Source of the DNA: Phaeodactylum tricornutum CCAP 1055/1
Taxonomy: Eukaryota > Bacillariophyta > Bacillariophyceae > Surirellales > Neidiaceae
Direction: 5' to 3'
Length of the DNA: 64,000 nucleotides
Assembly (NCBI RefSeq): GCF_000150955.2
Contig: NC_011679.1
Location: forward strand, 744,001 to 808,000
Part shown: positions 1 to 11,512 of the stretch, one piece after another
Numbering within the stretch: position 1 is the stretch's first letter
Layout: the number at the start of each line of letters is the position of its first letter
Notes under the pieces: model-generated
The model's database searches: none
What the model was told of the DNA's origin: nothing
The model's input: only the letters and a program-made list of their open reading frames with translations
Program-made: the position numbers and the translations under genes

Positions 1-83
1 CTCCTCGTCGCTTGCCATTTGAGAAAGCCGGATGCATTTCTACAGCATCGAAGACTCTAGTCAGCAGCATACTTTCTTGGAAG

Positions 84-452
84 ATGGAGGAAGAAATTCT
101 TGGATTGAATCGGCAAGAGCACCAAATTGGTCCGTACGATATAAAATATGGGCGACACAGAGACGCCTTCAATAATGTTGGCAATCGTCGTTTTCGCATT
201 ACTATAAGTCTAAACATTGAACGCTACCTCGCAGCTTCTACGCGTAGAGAAAAAGCTGAAGTCATCGGCTCCATTATCGAGCTGGTGGAAGGAAACGGCG
301 GGTATTTCCTTAAATGGAGCGTACAGCGACAAGACTGGATCGCTTTAAATTCCAAGCAGGCAAGAGCGAAGGTAGGGCATGCCATGCGCGATATGATTAC
401 CGCTCGAGATAGCTTAGATGCAGAAAATGGTGCTCACTCTTTTGTCGAATAG
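84..452 (+). CDS. DUF6824-domain protein (short; 5' end may lie outside the window)
   Basis: The protein is essentially one DUF6824 domain, a family that is expanded in diatoms and has no known biochemical role. The domain hallmarks are visible: YDIKYGRHRDAFNNVGNRRFR (residues about 17-38) stands where other members have D-I/V-L-C/F-G-R-G...H-x-GN-x-x-F-R. It is followed by a basic EK-rich helix, GGYFLKW and the closing QARAKVGHAMRDM. The usual Cys and second Gly of the LCGRG motif are replaced here. The first in-frame ATG is at 84, giving 122 residues, but the frame stays open to the left edge of the window, so an upstream exon or start cannot be excluded. The domain itself is complete. A second member of the family lies 1.5 kb downstream on the same strand. 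Confidence 0.65.
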   Translation: MEEEILGLNRQEHQIGPYDIKYGRHRDAFNNVGNRRFRITISLNIERYLAASTRREKAEVIGSIIELVEGNGGYFLKWSVQRQDWIALNSKQARAKVGHAMRDMITARDSLDAENGAHSFVE

Positions 453-1958
453 CTCGTCGGCCAGCGCAGCTGCTTCAGTGCCAAGGAAGATCAATCTTCT
501 ACCTCACATATCAATAGTTATCATTCTCGAGCGAGATACAAAATAGGTTCAGTTCAGAGAGCATCTTCTTGATGCGAGCAAAATCTCGGATCTGACTTCA
601 TCTAGCGGCAAAATTCCCAAGGACTCAAGAGGTCATGCATACTAAGAAGCCCGCGACCTGTTGCATAAAAAGAGATATTGATCATTGGTGGCTTCATTGG
701 TTTAATTTTGCGGTGAAACCTCTTGCGCAGGCACCAATTGCTGTCGCATACCATAAAAATTAAAATTGTTCTCTGACCTGTGTACATCATGATGGACAAT
801 GCCAATCCGAGGCGCGAACTCTCGTTTGGCAAAAGTGGACCAAAGTTATCAGGAGTCTGACATAAGAAAGGTCCGAGGCAAGCTTGCATAATAAGAACAT
901 GTTGTGCTTTCCACATTCACAGTCAAGAACACACACCAACGCAAATCAAATGACCTCACTTCCAACTCAAAATGCTCTTACAAGAATCAGAGGTGTCTGA
1001 TCCCTCCAGTTTCTTTGTCAGTGATCCAACTAGTAGTATTTTACGATGTAGTTCCTTTCATCGGTAGAAAGTCTTGAGATAACTGCGTAACATTCGAACT
1101 TACATCAGTCATTTCCAAGATAAACACTTACTGTAGCGAATGTGTTCTCACTGTCAATCACTTTGAGTGTCAAAGTTATCTTCTCCAACGACATAATTTT
1201 GCTCACAGTCGTTATATCTACGCTTTCGTTACCTTCGATGTCGTCCATTATATAGGAATCCAGGTTTGCATCCTTCGTTCCATAAATATAAGTCTCAACG
1301 TAATCTACCCTAAAACATTTAACAGGAAATCAGACTCAATCTGAAAGAAAGCGTTCAAAGTAGTCATCTCGTTCAAAAACAGTTTGTAAGGTTGGGGATG
1401 CTCGGACACCTCGCAGTCCAACAATGCTAATTTGGTCGATTTGCACTTACAATTAGGCTGCCCGTCGCTAACATTTTTCGCTTTTTCAACGAATGAAGCT
1501 TAAGTGTTCCTTTTGTGAAATACGACTCCGTTCCCGAATGAAAGAATAAATAGGGGACAGCTTCTGCACATTTGATATCTCAAATGTTGAATCAAGTCAC
1601 ACGGCATCTTATTCTACGAATCCTATTACGAAGTCCTATGTCTCTTGACAAAATGACTACTGAAGCTGCAAGAATGAAGCAAGACAGTTTCTTTATTATA
1701 GATCGATTCAATCTTGAGACAATCTTGCTCATTCACCCTCAGACGCCTGCGCCAAGACCATTTCTGTATGTAATGGATCACGATGACATTTGCACGATCT
1801 TGGTTGGGCCACAAGCAAGATGTGGGCTTTCATTCGAGTAAATTTAAAGTCCACTCCCTTTTTACAATCAATTCACACTCTGAAGGATTGCGTTGAACGT
1901 AATCCAGTTAGTGCTACAATCATTGATGTTGACAAGAATTTGGTTGAAAGACGGTACC
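453..1958. other. Intergenic, 1.5 kb
   Basis: AT-rich sequence between two DUF6824 genes. A 104-codon ATG frame on the minus strand (602-916) and an 89-codon frame at 1572-1841 show no family resemblance and are treated as chance. The right end must hold the promoter of the gene starting at 1959. Nothing else is recognised. Confidence 0.5.
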
Positions 1959-2903
1959 ATGCAGGACGAAGACGAAACAAGTACAACGGAGCCTTTGCCG
2001 TATGATTCGCTTGATGGAAAAATCGATAGCACAACCATGGACCCATCCATCAATTCAGCAGACATTCTTTGTGGAAGAGGGAAGACTTCGTTCAACCATG
2101 GTAAGTTGACTCTGCAAAGAAACATTAGCTCATTTTGATCCTCGAATTCATTGAGCGTTTTTTCATGCCTTCTGCTAGTGGGAAATCGTCAATTTAGAGA
2201 TAGTGTGACAAATTCCTTGAGAGCGTACATGGACGCGGACAACAGATTCGAAAAGTCCATGGTCGTACACAGAATTGTTGACAACATTCATTCTGCGGGT
2301 GGTAGATTTCTCAAAAAGGATTATTCATCAAGTCAATGGTTCGAACTCTCGGACCAGCAAGCAAAGGAGAAAGTAGGACACGCAATTCGTGATGCAGTAA
2401 ATGCGTACGAGAGTAAAGTGAAAGGGAAGCAGCAAAAGGGAAAGGATCTATCACCTGGCGGCAAACCGTTTCATCAGGATCTTGATTATACTGACAGAAG
2501 TCTAGTTGCGCAACACACCATGTCGCTGAGGGATTCCTACCTGACTCACTACCCGATCAACATTCCGTTGCAGCAGACCGCCGATCGACCGTCGTTCCCA
2601 TATTTATCTTCGCAGCCTCAGTCGTTTCAGCTTCCACAGTCCCAACCAGCAATGAAAGCTGCACATCAAAATTATTCTATGAAGCACAGACGGATGCTAG
2701 ACGCTTTGCCTGTAGAGGTTATTTTCGACGAAGCGAGTTCCAAAAATGTTTCTTCTACAAGGGTCAAACCTTCTACCGATGATGGGCATGACGAGTTTGT
2801 TGCCCGTATCAATGCCGTTTTGGGCCCGCTTCCACAAGACGCTAACGATCCAATGGAGCCGCTTCTTGACAAACAATATCATGGCCGAGATCGACGACTA
2901 TAA
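1959..2903 (+). CDS. DUF6824-domain protein, two exons
   Basis: Two exons, 1959-2100 and 2179-2903, are joined across a 78-nt GT-AG intron (GTAAGT donor, TGCTAG acceptor). The intron cuts inside the signature: exon 1 ends in SADILCGRGKTSFNH and exon 2 resumes VGNRQFRDSV, restoring a perfect DUF6824 start. The product is 288 residues. The domain occupies about residues 30-125, including GGRFLKKD and QAKEKVGHAIRDAV. The remainder is low-complexity, rich in Gln, Pro and Ser, with a weakly basic patch (MKHRRM). The start at 1959 is the ATG nearest the acidic leader MQDEDETS; an in-frame ATG at 1926 is an alternative. Molecular function is unknown. The fold and basic residues have suggested nucleic-acid binding to me, but that is inference only. 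Confidence 0.8.
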
Positions 2904-3460
2904 CTAGCGGATCTATTTCGACTCCTGAAGTGTAAAACTCGTCCTGAAAATAATGGGCAGCATCGCATATGCTACCAACTTGTAAGGCAACCGACGATGA
3001 CTAAGACCGATTCGTTGCACACTCAATTGCGATCCTGCGTCCTGCCTGCCCCGTTTGCGAAAAACGCAGATCGTTTTTTTCTCTCTTCCAAATAGACACG
3101 CTGTGAGGTCGAATCGGTAGCAGTAGCAAATGCAGAGGGATCCGATAACTAGTTTGCTATACCACCAACCCACGTGTGCTCGCAGAAACAAAGACAGTTC
3201 AATCATTTACTGTTGAAAACGTGCGTAGCCCTATTTGACTGGAGACAACTCCCCAGGATCATGCTGACAGTCACCATAGATACCTCTCGGTCCGTCACTA
3301 CCGAAAAGTGTTTGACACCCAGGAAATCGTTTGACTGAACAAGGAAGTACACGTAGCCCGTAATGCGAAAATTGACATTCTCGAGTCAATGTTTACGCAG
3401 GAGCTTCTCTATAATCATAGACAGTATTTTTGTCGTAATCTTGATTCACTATACTATTAT
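2904..3460. other. Intergenic between convergent genes
   Basis: The 556 bp between the stop of the DUF6824 gene and the stop of the G6PDH-6PGDH gene must contain both 3' ends. No coding signal or clear repeat was seen. Confidence 0.5.
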
Positions 3461-6400
3461 TTAAATTTGAACATTTTCTCCGCTTGTTCGTTGACTGGCA
3501 TCGCCTATGTCTTTGTGAGCGTCCGTCCACGCGGTATGAAAACGACCATCTTTATCTGTACGCTCATATGTGTGCCCTCCGAAAAAATCCCGCTGAGCCT
3601 GAGTTAAGTTGGCCGGGAGGCGAGCTCGTCTGTACGTATCAAAGTAACTTAACGAATTGCAGAGAGCCGAACACGTGACACCGCTCGTTACACAGAGAGC
3701 GATAAGTCTTCTCCAGGCAACTGAGCGCTCATTCAAAGCCGACGCGAAGCCGGCATCAACAAGCAAATTCGACAAATTGGAATTTTTCGAATAAGCTTCT
3801 CGAATTGACCCCAACAACTTTGCTCGAATGATGCATCCTCCCATCCACAAGCGGGCACATTCCGAAAGGTCCACGTCCCACTGATACTCATCGGAAGCTG
3901 CTTTGATCAAACTCAATCCTTGGGCGTATGAACAAACTTTCGACGCGTACAGTGCTGCTCGTAGATCCGCAACTACCTGTGTCTTATCTGTACTCTGCAT
4001 TGATGGCTCATCAAGTACCTTGGACGCCACTTCTCGTTCCTCCTTCAATCCGCTCAGCATTCGAGCGTCGAGAGCGGCAGCCAAAGTAGAAATTGCAACA
4101 CCTCTTTCAGCTCCTTCCTGAATGGTCCACCTTCCAGTGCCCTTCATGCCAGTTTTGTCCAAAATATAATCGATTACGTACCCACAACCAGTCTCATCAT
4201 CCTTTTTGCGGAGAATCGTGGCGGTGATTTCGATCAAATAAGATTCCAATTCACTTTTATTCCATTCGTCGAAGACATCGGCTATTTCCAAATTGGACAT
4301 ACCCAGCGTACTTTTCATCGTGTCATAGACTTCCGCGATTAATTGCATGTCTCCGTATTCAATGCCGTTATGAACCATCTTGACGTAGTTCCCCTGAGAG
4401 AAAAGTGGTTGTGTGAAATCATTGACTGTGAGAAAGGCTTTCTTGGCCAATAAATAAGCATATCACCAAAAACTTACTGCTCCAATTGGGCCTACGTAGC
4501 CAACGCATGATCCGGCCTCATCGACGTAAGCAGCGCATTTTGACAAGATGGGTTCGACAAGATCGTACGCATCTTTCGGTCCGCCCGGCATTAAAGATGG
4601 ACCTTTGCGTGCTCCTTCTTCTCCTCCACTAATGCCCATTCCGAGAAAATGGATGTTCTTCGGCTCCAGAAACTCTCCACGACGAATACTGTTAGGGAAC
4701 CACTCGTTGCCTCCGTCAATTAAGATGTCTCCAGGCTCCAAGTACTTTGCAAGTGACGATATTGTATCATCGACAGCCGTTCCCGCTTGTACAAGGATGA
4801 TGACCTTGCGAGGCTTTTTTAACTGCGAAACAAAATGCTCAGGACCATCGGAGCCAACAAGCGGCAAGTTTCCTTCGTCCTTGGCACGCTGTACCGTCGC
4901 CTCAACCTTCTTCTGAGTACGATTGCCCACAACAACACGAAATCCACTCTCGGCGATATTAAGACTAAGATTTGCTCCCATCACAGACTGACCAAAGATT
5001 CCAATGTCACAAAGTTCGTCATCTGGAATTGAAATTTGAGGAACGGTTTGTGATACTGGCATCGTGTTCGTCCCTTCGGTCTTACGCGCCACTCCCCCTT
5101 CGTGAAAAACATAGTCTTCATTACGGATGTAACCCGCTTTCTCCATGATAAAATTGTCAGATTCTATCGGTCCACGCGATCCTTGCTTGTAAATAACAGG
5201 GCGAATATTCTCGTTCTCAATCTTTTTAAGAATTGGGGTAAAAATCTCCCATGCCCGACGGAGTTCATCATCGCGCACAAAGGCTGCATGTTTGCCTTGA
5301 AGAACATCCAAGATAAGCCGAGTGTAGGCATCTGGATTAGCTTCTTTCTGGTGATCGAAAAATCGGGTATCATAGTTGACTTCTAGTTCAGACTGGATGG
5401 GCTTCGCCGTAAAGCCAGGGCTTTTCACATTCGTCTTCATGTAAACTGCTTCGTCGGGCTGCATCCGCATCACTGTATATTTCAAAGAGAGTAGTAATAC
5501 AATCAGAAAACAGATGCAAGACCTGCGATTAAAAAACGAATCTCAGTGGCACATACCAAGCTCGTTTCTCGGACAGTAATTTTCCCCTTCACCTTCGAAC
5601 AAAAAACTAGCAGCCGGTGGATCCTTAAACTGAATGCGCATTTCAGCCTTTCGCTCATTCGTTGCCTTGCCAGCCTTAAGAATGAAGGGAACACCGTACC
5701 AGCGGGGCGTATTGATGCTCAGCTTGATGGTAGCATATGTCGGCGTGTTGGTGTCCTTGTTTTCGATCGTCGGATCATCAGCGTAGCCTTCATACTGGCC
5801 CAAAACAACGTCCTCGATCTGAACGGGAGGAATTGCATTCAAAACAGCCACCTTGGCATTGCGAATAGCACGACTCGCGCCGGGGCCTTCCAACTTCACA
5901 GGCGTTTCCATAGCAAGCAGAGTCAAAACTTGTAAAAGATGGTTCTGCAATATGTCACTTTCAAGAGAGCAGCGAAACATAAGTCAAATGTAAAGTGTAG
6001 CCGTCGATTGACGTATGAAAATATTTTCTTACCGAATAATTCCGTATTTGTCAAAATATCCACCTCGACCATCCGTACCAAATGGCTCTTTGAACGTCAG
6101 TATGACACACTGGATGTTGTCCGCATTCCAAACGCGCTCAAACCAAATGTTGGAAAAACGTAAAACGGTCAAGTTTTGCACCATCTCCTTGCCAAGGTAG
6201 TGATCGATACGAAACATGTGATCCTCCGTAAAATGCTCCGCCAAGGTTTTGTTCAGCTTTTCGAAGCTTTCTAAGTCCCGACCAAAGGGCTTCTCCACAA
6301 TCAAACGGGTGAAACCCTTGCTTTCATCCTGCATAGAGGTCTTTTTAATGGCTAGAGCAGTATCCGCAAAAACGTTGGGAGGGATGGCAAAGTAGAACAG

Positions 6401-6829
6401 CCTATTGTAGTGCTTCACATCTTGATGGTCTCGTTCGTACTCTTCCATATCTTGGTTAATTTTAGTGAACGCATCTTGGTCACCGTAGGAAGTTCCACTG
6501 CGGTAGACGCACCGGGCTAAAAAGCGATCGACGACTTCTTTCGAATGATCCCCGGTTAAATGAGGACGCAAGCGATCACGCAACTCTTCGTCCGACATGT
6601 CTGAACGTGCAAAGCCCCAGATTCGGGTGTGCTTCGGCAACAAATTGTCATCATACAGATTCAACAAACTTGGAAAGGTTTTTTTCTTGGCCAAGTCACC
6701 GGAAGCACCAACGACGACTATGCTCAAGGTGGAGACGGTGAGCCACTCCATAACTTCAGGATTTCCTTGATTTTCAATGGTATCCACGGGAACGACGACA
6801 CTCTGACGGCGAAAGGTTGACGTAGTCAT
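3461..6829 (-). CDS. Fused glucose-6-phosphate dehydrogenase / 6-phosphogluconate dehydrogenase
   Basis: A single gene encodes both dehydrogenases of the oxidative pentose phosphate pathway; together they yield two NADPH per glucose-6-phosphate (the lactone step between them is separate). Four exons (6829-6033, 5957-5557, 5472-4478, 4393-3461) are separated by GT-AG introns of 75, 84 and 84 nt and give 1041 residues. G6PDH covers about residues 30-525, with the NADP loop GASGDLAKKK (41-50) and the active-site RIDHYLGKE (207-215). A linker of about 25 residues rich in Thr, Pro and Gln follows. 6PGDH runs from about 553, with DIGIFGQSVMGANL as its dinucleotide loop, GISGGEEGARKGPSLMPGG for substrate binding, and the catalytic Lys in GNYVKMVHNG (about 732-741). 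The last intron lies immediately before that Gly. No signal or transit peptide is seen, so a cytosolic location is inferred. G6PDH-6PGDH fusions are known in heterokonts. The start is the first ATG (6829). Confidence 0.95.
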
Positions 6830-9661
6830 ACTTGTTGTCTTCGTCTGCTTTGAGATCTGGAAAGAGGCTTGAAAGATTCGCTTATGTGAAAGACCCAACG
6901 ACGACTTGCGATTTGGATGGGAAGAAATAAGAAGAGTTTATTGTTCCTGCTAGCAGGTCCGAGCTCACAGTCAGATACCGGTAGGTTGGAAATCTTTGGA
7001 AGGAGAGAACTTCTCCCGTAAATTCTATTTCGGTTGCTTTACCACTGAACACGAGGTTTTCTTAAGCGTCGACCAGGTACTATTTATTCCACTTGTTTCA
7101 GCAAATCTGGTATATTCACCACCTAAGTAAATAATTTCATCGATTAATATTAGGACATATGACATCTTGCATAAGGACAGTCCTCCAGTCGCAGTCCTTT
7201 AACTCGAAACTACTGAATTCCATAGATCATTGACTCCCAGACGCTCTTGCCAGCGCATGAAAGTTGAAAAGATCTCCCAAGATTGCCCAGGAATATCGCC
7301 CTTTCAACGATCTTCGATCGTGTTCCACTCCCGGGGCTACTAGAAAAGTGACTAACTTCAATGCAACACAAGCTCCGCGGTTCGACACTTCTATGTTTAC
7401 AGTTAGTATCTGCGCTATGGTTCAGCCGTAGTTGCAATCCACTTTTTTCAAGGTAAATTTTCAGCCGGCGGGGAGAATCGACCATTACGAGTAATCGAGA
7501 TTTCAGAAGTAAATGCATTTGTGAGGTTCAAGAAATTGTGTCTGCAAGATGGTGTCAACTGTTAGGCCGGAAAATCGTAAAGCGGCCCGAAGAAAGAACG
7601 TATTGTTCACGACCAAGGTAGAACTACTATACTAAGCAAATTCTGGAAACGCACAACGCCTTTTCTGATTTCTCGGACGAAGCGGGCACATCCACGAAAG
7701 TTTCTTGCCGACCACAAATTGAGCCGAGTAAGATGTTGTCTATCAGTTTTCTTGATTCAGGATTGCATCTTCTTTTGATCAAGTATCCGAATAGTGGGAA
7801 GGTACTCTCAGCTCAATCTGGCCGAAGGTACGTTTTGGTAAAGCATCTGGATCGCCACTTGGTTAAACTATAAAAGCTAAGTTCGCACACACGTCTCTAG
7901 CATGATTCAAATTCATGTAAGAAGAGATTATTTCGCAATTTTTGAATTAAATGACTGTTCCCTAGCAAAAATTAGCGTGTACTTACTCAGTATGCACGAT
8001 TTTATTTTGCTTCTGAACCCATTTGCTGCAATGAGACGCAGTCAATTGCATCATGTCAGTCTGATAGCGTTCGGAAAAGGGGGTAGGCTGCCATCAAACA
8101 AATTGCTGGCTGCTGCCCGCTACCACACTGTCCAGGTGAATCCCAACAACGAACCAATGAAGCTAATTCTGATCGGTCATGCGTGTGCAAATTGCGAATC
8201 AAATTCTTGAAAACACTTGAGGGCGACGGTGAGATAGTCACAAAAGGACGACACCGATACGCGGAGCAACTTGGCTTCCGTCGCTTTAAACGCACTGTAG
8301 CAGACAATGATAGAAAATGCTCAGGATTAGATTCTCCCTAACAAACGTACTTGCACATTCACAGAAGTGCCGCACTTACACATGTACGGTGCGATCCTTG
8401 ACGGTCAACACGCGCAACACCCGGTCGCCAAGCTCCCTGTCGACAGCCATGATCCTGCGCACTTGGGATGCTTGACGAGCAAGTGGAAACGTCAAATCTA
8501 AGCTACACTCGTAAGGATGAGTCATCTCCACGCATTCCACTATTTGAAAGACTATGTTTACCTATGAACATGCGACATAGGCGAGCTCACTGGAGAAAGG
8601 TCTGACACTTGATTTTCGATTGTGTGGCTTCGGGGAGCGTTGTGTAAATTCGTAGAGATGTCCCCAGCCCTAACCGACCTGAAACGTCGTTGGAGGGAGT
8701 TCGTGCCGTCTAATGCTTTGTCGATCTGTCTATGTAGTTAGCAGTCAGTGACAGTTAACTGTAAAACATACAAATCATAAGTCGACGACGCGTCACAGTT
8801 TGGTAGATTGTATTCGAAAAGAGTCTCATCAATTTCACCCGTCCTTTTCTTTATCGATCAAGCTTGACTATGATTACAGTTACATTGCCTTGCGTGTGGG
8901 CCAAAGACCCTTTGTTTTTCCAAACGACATTCTGCAGGGACATTAACGCTCCCAAAGGTCCTAATTATCGTTTCGCAACGTTTCCGAAACGCTTTCGCCT
9001 GGCGTGACACAGGGTTGCGCGCGACAGGAAGTAGCAACTCATCAAATTTTCAACGCATAAGTAACCTACCGAAAGTGACCGAGTGCTGATTTTAAGCGAC
9101 CGAATACAAGTATTAATATATGAATAGATATAATGTCGAAAATTTGCATACACGCCTCCTGGCTTCATCGAATATCACACCACTAGGGTTTCAACGCAAA
9201 TGGATAGCGCACGGCAGAGGTACACAGGAGCAATTCCGGACTCGTCACGGTAGACTCCTGACCGACCCGTAATTTATCAGCCACATCACGTCTCGCCATT
9301 GGCGATCCTCGAGGCGCTCCTGTGTTATAGTAACGCCCATCGTTCCTCTCTTCATCGGAAGATTCTTCTAAAGCAACTTGGAGAACGAGAGAGTCATTTT
9401 AATCGTGGCACGAACAGTCCTAAATCTCTGAAACAGCAGTTTTTATCCATATTAGCGAAGCTAGCTCCGTTGGACGACGGGTAAAGCCAGTAAACGGGTG
9501 GCAATTCCGCCAAAGACAAAAATACAGGCAACAACGGACCTTCTAACGTCTATTGCTCTGTTGCAGTAACTGTGCTTCCTCCGACTCTTGGTTGTCACGG
9601 CAAACCGGACAGAACACTACATCTGATTCCAAAGCCCTACGGCTCCACGAACGATACAGTC
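6830..9661. other. Gene-poor stretch, 2.8 kb
   Basis: This is the longest stretch without a recognisable gene. It should hold the promoter of the G6PDH-6PGDH gene at its left and that of the third DUF6824 gene at its right (a TTGCAG at about 9561-9566 could be a 5'-UTR splice acceptor). One 102-codon ATG frame at 7902-8210 has a TATAAAAG box 26 nt before its ATG (7869-7876), but its translation resembles nothing I know. No mobile-element protein, long repeat or RNA gene was seen. Confidence 0.45.
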
Positions 9662-11437
9662 ATGACGGAAACAACAACCGTAGGCAGCGATGTAAGCAGC
9701 GGATCATTCACAGCGCCCGATTTGGACTGCAGTGGTGCTTGGATTAAGGATCCAACCTTGTCTGATGTACTTTGTGGACGCGGTGGTTCGATCAACTCGC
9801 ATGCAGGCAATGAGCGATTTCGAGAATTGGTCGAAAAGCGGAAGCGTGTCTACCTTACCGCACGCTTCAAGAGAGAAAAACGTCTGATTGCCAGTAGCAT
9901 CGTTTCGGAAATTCGAGGGCTAAAGCCTTCGGGGAGATTTCTATCAAGAGATAGTAAGACAGGCTTATGGAAAGATATTGGTGATGAAAAAGCTAGGGAC
10001 AAAACATCGCAAGCGTTACGCGAGAATGCTCCTTCCATCCGCGCCGAGATTGAAACGGAGATCAGCGAGCAGCGCAGGGATTATCAACAGGAAGATCAGG
10101 AGGTAGCACCTCACGGTACTTCTCATCCAGGTTATTATGCCCCTCCGACCTGGGGCTTTCCTACTTATGCATACCCCAGTTATCATCAAGTGCATCCCGC
10201 TCCACCGGGCGGAGCCCAACCTCCGCATGGAACTCCAATGCCACCACCTGGCTACTCATACGATCCACGGGGTCCGCCGCTGCCACCACAGCATTACCCT
10301 CCACACTATCCGCCGCCAGGCTATTCACGAGACTCCCACTATCCGCCACCGCACTCACACCATCACACACCAACTACACAGCCCACTGCACAAGCTACAC
10401 CAAAGTCGGCCCTCGAAGCCACTGCGGAGATCATTACTTCTGGTGCAGAGACACTTAAGAAGTGGACTCATTCCAATTTATCATTGACTGGTGTGCCTTC
10501 AAACGATGGTCATGATTCTAGGTCAACAAGTTCACGCAGTTCAAAGCCTATCGCATACGTTCACCAAGATTACACCAAGAAGCGCCGTATGGTTAAGTTC
10601 CGAGACGATTACGACCGTCGAACAAGCTATTCGCCGGTTTTTTCTGGAAGTGCACTCGGGGGAGGCCAAGCGCACAACGAGCAAATCGAACCTCAAAATT
10701 TGCATGATCAAGAGAGCTCCCTCATGACACAAGTTGCCGATCGCATTCTGGGGTCGTTAGGTTCCTGGGACACTGGTACTTTCTGTGGCGGTCATGATGC
10801 AGACGATGAACGTAAATCGTTCTTTCCGGTATCTCTTTCCAGTAACGCAGGGCCACCGACCCAAGATGAAGACAACATGGCGGTCGAATGGGAAGGTCAA
10901 GAAGTACAGCTGGTCGACAAGTCTTTGGAGAGTCAGTCTGTCGCTTCCGACGAACGTATGCCCCCGCCTCTAGTTCGGCAGCAACCACGCCCGGACCAAG
11001 CATCATCGCTCGGTGGATTCTCGTCCCTGGGAAGCTGCCATTCTTGGCTGCTTCCGGAAAGTGCCGCTTCTTATTTCAGTAAATCGGGTGCTTCACCCTC
11101 GAACTCAGTCGACATGGGGTACTCGGCCGTCGGCATGGAACAACATTCAATCAACGGTTCAATCGGCGGCGCTTCGCTCACGCGTGTTTTTGAAAACGAG
11201 CCTCAGTCTACGCCTCATTCCCCTGGCATGTCGCTGAGATCGTTGTCTCAAATGCCATCGTGGGAACGGTCCCTGCGTAGCAAATCGCCTCTGTCCATTG
11301 CATCAGACGAGGATGATTCATTGATATCCCGTTCGTCGAGCAAGATATCGGATGGACACCTTAGTCCGTTCCACGCGCCATCGAGTCCGATGCCTATGGT
11401 GAACGAGGACGATATGGTGTGGGAAACCAAGGAATGA
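9662..11437 (+). CDS. DUF6824-domain protein with Pro/Tyr/His-rich and Ser-rich tail
   Basis: A 591-residue, single-exon protein. The DUF6824 domain lies near the N-terminus (about residues 30-125): LSDVLCGRGGSINSHAGNERF, a basic EK-rich helix, SGRFLSRD, then KARDKTSQALREN. A low-complexity block rich in Pro, Tyr and His follows (about 145-240), then a long Ser-rich acidic region ending at TKE. The start at 9662 is the first ATG in frame; the frame is open further upstream without an ATG. This is the longest of three DUF6824 proteins in the first 11.5 kb. Its architecture, a conserved basic domain plus disordered low-complexity tail, would suit a regulatory protein, but no function is established. 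The final 23 codons are tandemly repeated just after the stop (see repeat at 11369-11512). Confidence 0.85.
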   Translation: MTETTTVGSDVSSGSFTAPDLDCSGAWIKDPTLSDVLCGRGGSINSHAGNERFRELVEKRKRVYLTARFKREKRLIASSIVSEIRGLKPSGRFLSRDSKTGLWKDIGDEKARDKTSQALRENAPSIRAEIETEISEQRRDYQQEDQEVAPHGTSHPGYYAPPTWGFPTYAYPSYHQVHPAPPGGAQPPHGTPMPPPGYSYDPRGPPLPPQHYPPHYPPPGYSRDSHYPPPHSHHHTPTTQPTAQATPKSALEATAEIITSGAETLKKWTHSNLSLTGVPSNDGHDSRSTSSRSSKPIAYVHQDYTKKRRMVKFRDDYDRRTSYSPVFSGSALGGGQAHNEQIEPQNLHDQESSLMTQVADRILGSLGSWDTGTFCGGHDADDERKSFFPVSLSSNAGPPTQDEDNMAVEWEGQEVQLVDKSLESQSVASDERMPPPLVRQQPRPDQASSLGGFSSLGSCHSWLLPESAASYFSKSGASPSNSVDMGYSAVGMEQHSINGSIGGASLTRVFENEPQSTPHSPGMSLRSLSQMPSWERSLRSKSPLSIASDEDDSLISRSSSKISDGHLSPFHAPSSPMPMVNEDDMVWETKE

Positions 11438-11512
11438 TTTGGATTCCGTGCGCCATCGAGCTCGATGCCAGCGTTAAGCGAGCACGATATAGTTCGAGTA
11501 GCAAAGGACTGA
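11369..11512 (+). repeat. Tandem duplication of the last 23 codons, second copy beyond the stop
   Basis: Copy 1 (11369-11437) is the end of the DUF6824 coding region including its TGA. Copy 2 (11444-11512) has the same 69-nt length, matches at about 50 of 69 positions by my count, sits in the same reading frame and ends in its own TGA. The translations correspond throughout: FHAPSSPMPMVNEDDMVWET against FRAPSSSMPALSEHDIVRVA. The copies are 75 nt apart from start to start. A faint third match (TCGAGTAGCAAA) occurs near 11654. Confidence 0.8.

Noticed and set aside
602-916. 104-codon ATG frame on the minus strand
   Set aside because: No family resemblance, no splice or promoter context, and composition like the surrounding AT-rich spacer.
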